NCBI RefSeq assembly: GCF_921293095.1
Contig: NC_060254.1
Location: 14,384,001-14,448,000 of the forward strand
Source: Ischnura elegans
Lineage: Eukaryota; Arthropoda; Insecta; Odonata; Coenagrionidae
Direction: 5' to 3'
Length of the DNA stretch: 64,000 nt
Under the pieces are notes generated by a model. The model did not search any database and was not told the origin of the DNA. It saw nothing but the letters and a program-made list of their open reading frames with translations. The position numbers and the translations under genes were made by a program. Of this stretch, positions 59,851-64,000 are shown piece by piece (position 1 is the stretch's first letter; every line of letters begins with the position of its first letter).

Positions 59851-60289
59851 TAGAAATACGTGAAAATCGCACTTTCATTTTTACTTTATCGCACTTTCAA
59901 TAACAGTTTATCGCATTTTGTAGCGTCTATTTATTTTTATAATGAGGTAGATGACGATAAAATGTAGTGAACCACAGTTGTATGACAAAATACAGAATAT
60001 TTTTAATAATTATGCTGTAGAACAATAATAAAGTAAGGAATAAGACATATAGTGGCGGAGGCCCGCGCCCACTTGTAGTTCGCGGCCACGTAGAGTCCCA
60101 GCCAACTAGCAGCTGGCCAGTCGGTCACATGCTTCAAACGGTGAGTGTCGGCAGAGCATTTAAACTGCACTCGGCACTAAATGTACGAATTTTGGCGTCC
60201 AAAAGGCAAATTTGCGTAAAAATATCATAAAAGTCCAGTCATCGCATCTATATCGCATTTATCGCATATGCGATATTCACGCATCTCTA
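59851..60289. mobile_element. hAT MITE family B, copy 2
   Basis: A 439-bp element with inverted ends tagaaatacgtgaaaatcgc and gcgatattcacgcatctcta. It is flanked by gttgtgat (59843-59850) and gttatgat (60290-60297), 7 of 8 bases alike, an aged hAT 8-bp duplication. Homologous throughout to 21275-21755, differing by small indels. Non-coding. Confidence 0.85.
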
Positions 60290-60329
60290 GTTATGATCTA
60301 TTTCATTGCACGCAGATCCCTCAAGGTAG

Positions 60330-60860
60330 CCAATGCAGTGGGGTGAGACCCTGAGATGGATTCGGCAGGGAAAGCAGAGCATCCAATCCCTCATTCTCTG
60401 CGCCATGGATTCATTTCCCCTGCCACCGTTAAGGTCGTCCGCGGGGCAGTCGATAAGCACTACGCCCCCACACCCAGGCAGCCCGGCCGTCTCGGGGTTC
60501 TCCGGATCCGGCGATATGGTCCGCCGCTTTCCCTGAGCGCCTCGCCGCCAGGGGTACACGGGGAACAGGGGGGGAGGGGTTTCAAGTCAGGGGCGGTCCG
60601 GAAGACAAGGGCGCGAGAGAGAGAAGGCCCAGGAGTTGTGTATGGCCCAGATTTCCTCTGACGACCGGACGTAACAGAATGGGGGGTAGGCGGCTGGAGG
60701 GGGTATGGAGGGATATAAGGGAGGAGACGAAACGGGGTTAAACCCTTAGTGCTTAGCCGGGGCATGAGGATGGGGTATAAATGGGCAAGGAACATCCGGA
60801 CACGGTGCATTAACGCGGGAGGTTTCAATGGAGCCACGCAATTCAGGGGAAAGGGACGCT
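60330..60860. other. CpG-rich block
   Basis: G+C- and CpG-rich compared with the surroundings. Overlapping open frames on both strands (67-125 codons) appear compositional. tataaat at 60776-60782 could be a TATA box, but no gene follows that I can recognise. Confidence 0.4.
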
Positions 60861-61184
60861 AACGGACTACTAGCCGGGGAGAAGGGGGATTTACACGTAG
60901 GGACATATTAGGGAGACAACGATGGTGGTCAAGGGCATCAGAAAGCGTTGAAACAGACATAGAATGAAAATAAATGAAGGAAAAGAAAAGATGCCGCGTC
61001 CAACCGAAATAAATACCATTATAATTAATCAACAAACCTAAGAATATCAGCGAAAAATAAGATTATAATACAAATGATTATGGAATAAGGCAAATAATAA
61101 CTATATTCGTGAGCTAAACTAATTATACAATACTAATTAACAATAAAAATAATAATGCAAGAAAACAAGTAAGAATAAATCAAC

Positions 61185-61290
61185 GGCCCTGATGACGATG
61201 AATAAATCAATCATAGAAACGTCGGCAAGGATGGACACGGAGGATCTAACCCGAATGAACACCCGAGTACGTCAGCCATTCACCGGCAGA
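61185..61290 (+). repeat. Hammerhead-like fragment (Penelope-like?)
   Basis: CTGATGA at 61189-61195, 20 bases with a possible atga/tcat stem, then GAAAC at 61216-61220 followed by gtcggc. Both invariant core blocks are present with suitable spacing. The stem next to the core is imperfect and the expected UH cleavage site after stem III is not clear. Confidence 0.4.
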
Positions 61291-61309
61291 AGGTTAAATC
61301 TTTCAAATC

Positions 61310-61510
61310 CTAAGAAGTTTTTAACGCATCTCACAATTCCTCTATCCTACTCACCAGTCTTTTCGTAGCAACGTATTCCTTTACTTTTAAATCCTTTATA
61401 GCCTGTTCAATGTAATTCTCTCTGGGCCGTCCATTGCCCTTCTTCCCTTCCACCTATCCTATGATTGTTTTCATCAGGATATCATGTCTCTTAATGTGGC
61501 CAATTAAGCT
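61310..61510 (-). pseudogene. LINE RT C-terminus fragment
   Basis: Minus strand: LIGHIKRHDILMKTIIG, a stop, VEGKKGNGRPRENYIEQAIK, then DLKVKEYVATKRL. A clear LINE tail ('GHI-RHD-L-KTIIEG-VEGK-G-GRPR--YIEQ--KDLKVK'), with one stop in an otherwise continuous frame. Confidence 0.75.
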
Positions 61511-61759
61511 GCCCCGTTATGTGGCCAAAATAAAATAATGAAGAGAAAATATTCCATACCTAGTACTATAATGTACTACTTATTACTGCGGAGATCAAAT
61601 TCCAGTCTTTCTCCTTAATTATTTTTTAATAATTTTGCAACGAAATTTGGTGTCATTCTAAAATTCTTAAAATATATTTTTGGAGCTTGAAATAGTTGTA
61701 CAGTGCATCGTATTCAATATGTGTCTTCTGTAATTAATATCACAGAAAATCATTTAGCA
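61511..61759. other. Spacer
   Basis: AT-rich; nothing recognised. Confidence 0.4.
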
Positions 61760-61915
61760 ATGATAATCGCGTGTCGTTGTCAGGAGTGCTTGGCCTGTGT
61801 CCGATGAACGAGTCTGATTAATTAAGGATAGGATGAGTGCTGCAAGCCTGGTGTGTATTCACCCCGTGCCACACACCCTGGTGGTGGCTAGCACGGAACC
61901 TCGTATATGTAGATT
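61760..61915 (+). repeat. CR1/Jockey-like LINE 3' UTR fragment
   Basis: Contains 'cgtgccacacaccctggtgg', 'ggctagcacggaacctcgta' and a terminal tatatgtagat. This parallels the 3' ends at about 8890-8930 and 30550-30600 but is more diverged, so probably a related subfamily. Confidence 0.5.
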
Positions 61916-63439
61916 AAAAAATCCCTAATCCGATTTTAAATTCCTATCATTGATATCAAGTGTCACCCGTTTTTGCGTTTAAATGCATGAACGGCTTTTG
62001 AAGATTAAGATGCACTTCGTACTTAAAATGTGTAACATAATTACACTTGAAATAGCACCATAGATTTTTTATTCGAATATTTAAAACTTTCTAAATTGTA
62101 AAAATATCATACCTTTCCAGTTTTCAGCATACGTAAAGGAAAGCTAGAGAAATGATAACTGCCAAAACCGGGGTGAAGAGAGAGATATAGGGACCACACC
62201 GTAGGCGGGACATATTCATTTCAATAGTATTTCATATAAAAATACAATATTCTCCTAAAAATTGCTTTTCACATCATTTTTTTAAATTATTCCCGAATTT
62301 TTTATTTTTTATTCCAAAATACAATTGTAATTCCGAAATACATAATTTGTTAAAATATAGACTACGTTCCTTCCTCATAAAGCGAAAGTCAAAATTTTCA
62401 ATTCCACGAATTAAAAATTACTAATATTTAACTCCATTTACTAAAAGTATAATGCAGCGATAAAGTAATTATACACGAATTTGTTGATAAATGGACGAGG
62501 TATCGACGTTGAATAGCAAAATCAGATTTACACATTTTCTAAATTGCCATTGAATCTAAAAGTACTAAGTTTTTACGAAAATGGACGATGCACACATCTA
62601 ATGCTATGGTGGCTGAGAGCACTGTTGGAGCCATAGGCATTACATCAGTTTTTACGAATTTCATGTTAACTCATATCATCCACAAAATTTAGACTTGTTA
62701 AAGTTACGATCCTATTGTATAAAATTTCATGCGAAGAATGGACGAATGGCGTAAAAGTGGAGATTGAAAAAAAAATAGTTACAGCGAAAATTGCCATTCA
62801 ATATCCCTTAAGACTCATTGCTGCCGAAAGTGACTAATGAAACTCAACGTTCTCCTACGGCCAAGGCCATTAATAAATGGAATTAAAGCGCACAAAATTT
62901 GTGTGACATATAAATTCTGAACAGAAAAGCAGTTTATGTAGGGTTAAATGATGTGAATGTGCATTATTTCTGGGAAAAGTGAAAAATAAAATCATGCAGT
63001 ACACGGTTTTACGTTTATTCAGTTAACACCCAGCATTTATATCACTGTAGGAACAATAAATATTGGTGATTACTTTTAAAAACTCAACGCAGAGAAATTT
63101 TGAGGAGGAATTTTAATAACATATAACGATAACAAAGCGCACCCGAAAAAAATAAATTATAAACAATGAAATTGCATTTAAATATATTTAGGACATCGAC
63201 TTTTATCACCTTCAAAGAAAGGCTATCAATAGTGAAAGACGAGAAAATTATGGCTCCCTTAATGAGTTGTTATTTCCTTTTTAAAGGTACTTCAATTTCC
63301 CACTTTTCAGACTAAATCAATCTTGAACTCTTCTAACAATCTTCAATAGTTTTCATTGCATATATTTTAATAGCTGATTTTGTCAATTTTCATCGCGATA
63401 AACTTTTACATGCAAGCCTTTGCTTCGCTTGGTACTTCA
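61916..63439. other. Intergenic, no gene seen
   Basis: Very AT-rich; no frames or repeats recognised. Confidence 0.45.
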
Positions 63440-63520
63440 CCCAAACTTGCATAAGGCTTCACTGGGGATTTGAACCCAAGGCTTATCGATCAGTCACCCT
63501 CTGATTTTAAAAATTGGAAA
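63440..63520 (-). repeat. tRNA-like SINE fragment
   Basis: Minus strand has gggtgactgatcgataagcc then ttgggttcaaatcccc, a strong B box. The A box is poor. Confidence 0.35.
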
Positions 63521-64000
63521 TTTTCCTCCTACCTTGTCACCTTTTTCTTAATTTAAATAGAGTCTCTTTGTCTCACAGGATTTTATGGCCTTGGTTGATA
63601 TTCAAATACCGTCTGTATGAATAAAGATGAAAGACAGCCGCAACGCGCTTAAAATTAGAGGTAATCAAGTAAAAAGCAATTTAAAAGAATATAGGAGAAA
63701 AACGAAGGACTCAAAATCTAAATAAAAAGGAATAAAAGAAGTTCAAAGTATAATTTTCCAATAGCAAATAGGGACGGAGGGTATCTTCATCGCAGGAATA
63801 TACACCCCTACCCTCTTCACTCCGCCCCCCCCCCCTAAAAATAACCCTTACTTCCGCCGTCACGCCATCCTCACCAAAGTTAATCAGCCGTTTTTTTTCC
63901 TGGGGTCTCAAAATATGGGGACAAAAGAACGCCGAATTGCAGCAATATTTCAGCTGCGTCGTCATAACAAAATCACATTTTCGGTACAGCGGCGGTGCAA
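63521..64000. other. Intergenic, no gene seen
   Basis: Spacer with a C run at about 63825. An 84-codon minus-strand frame at 63711-63965 has no recognisable motif. Confidence 0.45.

Noticed and set aside
60356..60837. Overlapping frames of 101 and 125 codons on opposite strands
   Set aside because: Both are Pro/Gly/Arg-rich as expected from a CpG-rich block, with no domain or splice support.

Overview
This is a eukaryotic nuclear window from an arthropod, most likely an insect. The evidence is AT-rich, gene-poor DNA, a gene split by a 4-kb intron, and a mix of Ty1/copia, piggyBac, mariner, hAT, Harbinger-like, RTE-like and CR1/Jockey-like elements plus tRNA-derived SINEs. I cannot name the species. 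No bacterial-type operon, CRISPR array, rRNA or intact tRNA gene was seen.

Only one host gene is well supported. It is a two-exon plus-strand gene (31952-32075 joined to 36031-36305) for a 132-residue cysteine-free secreted protein with a signal peptide and a furin-like RQRR site. Its 3955-bp intron holds a defective copia retrotransposon in antisense and an old LINE fragment. A poly(A) signal lies at 36458. About 310-bp degenerate tandem repeats begin in its 3' end and run to about 37.2 kb.

The rest is mobile DNA and anonymous spacer. From left to right: an RTE-like LINE with a 12-bp target duplication (3626-4551); a small hAT MITE (6575-6830); a 1.18-kb hAT element with an exact 8-bp duplication, holding a nested LINE tail (8105-9283); a mariner transposase remnant (about 12.24-12.42 kb); a 1.5-kb inverted-end element full of about 115-bp tandem repeats (14323-15814); decayed LINE and SINE pieces (17.6-22.4 kb); two copies of one 440-480-bp hAT MITE family (21275-21755 and 59851-60289); a Harbinger-like MITE with TAA duplications (23863-24515); a 668-bp hAT element with an exact 8-bp duplication (25746-26413); LINE tails (28.1-30.6 kb); the gene; fold-back elements with hammerhead-like or Penelope-like motifs (41.45-41.62, 42.33-42.46, 55.76-55.87 and 61.19 kb); a nearly complete but broken piggyBac element with TTAA on both sides (46924-50180); and more LINE and SINE fragments up to 62 kb.

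I found no convincing new multi-gene system. The most unusual items are the secreted-protein gene with its antisense copia intron and repeat-embedded 3' end, the fold-back elements (one with a 14-bp target duplication), and the insertions dated by clean target duplications.
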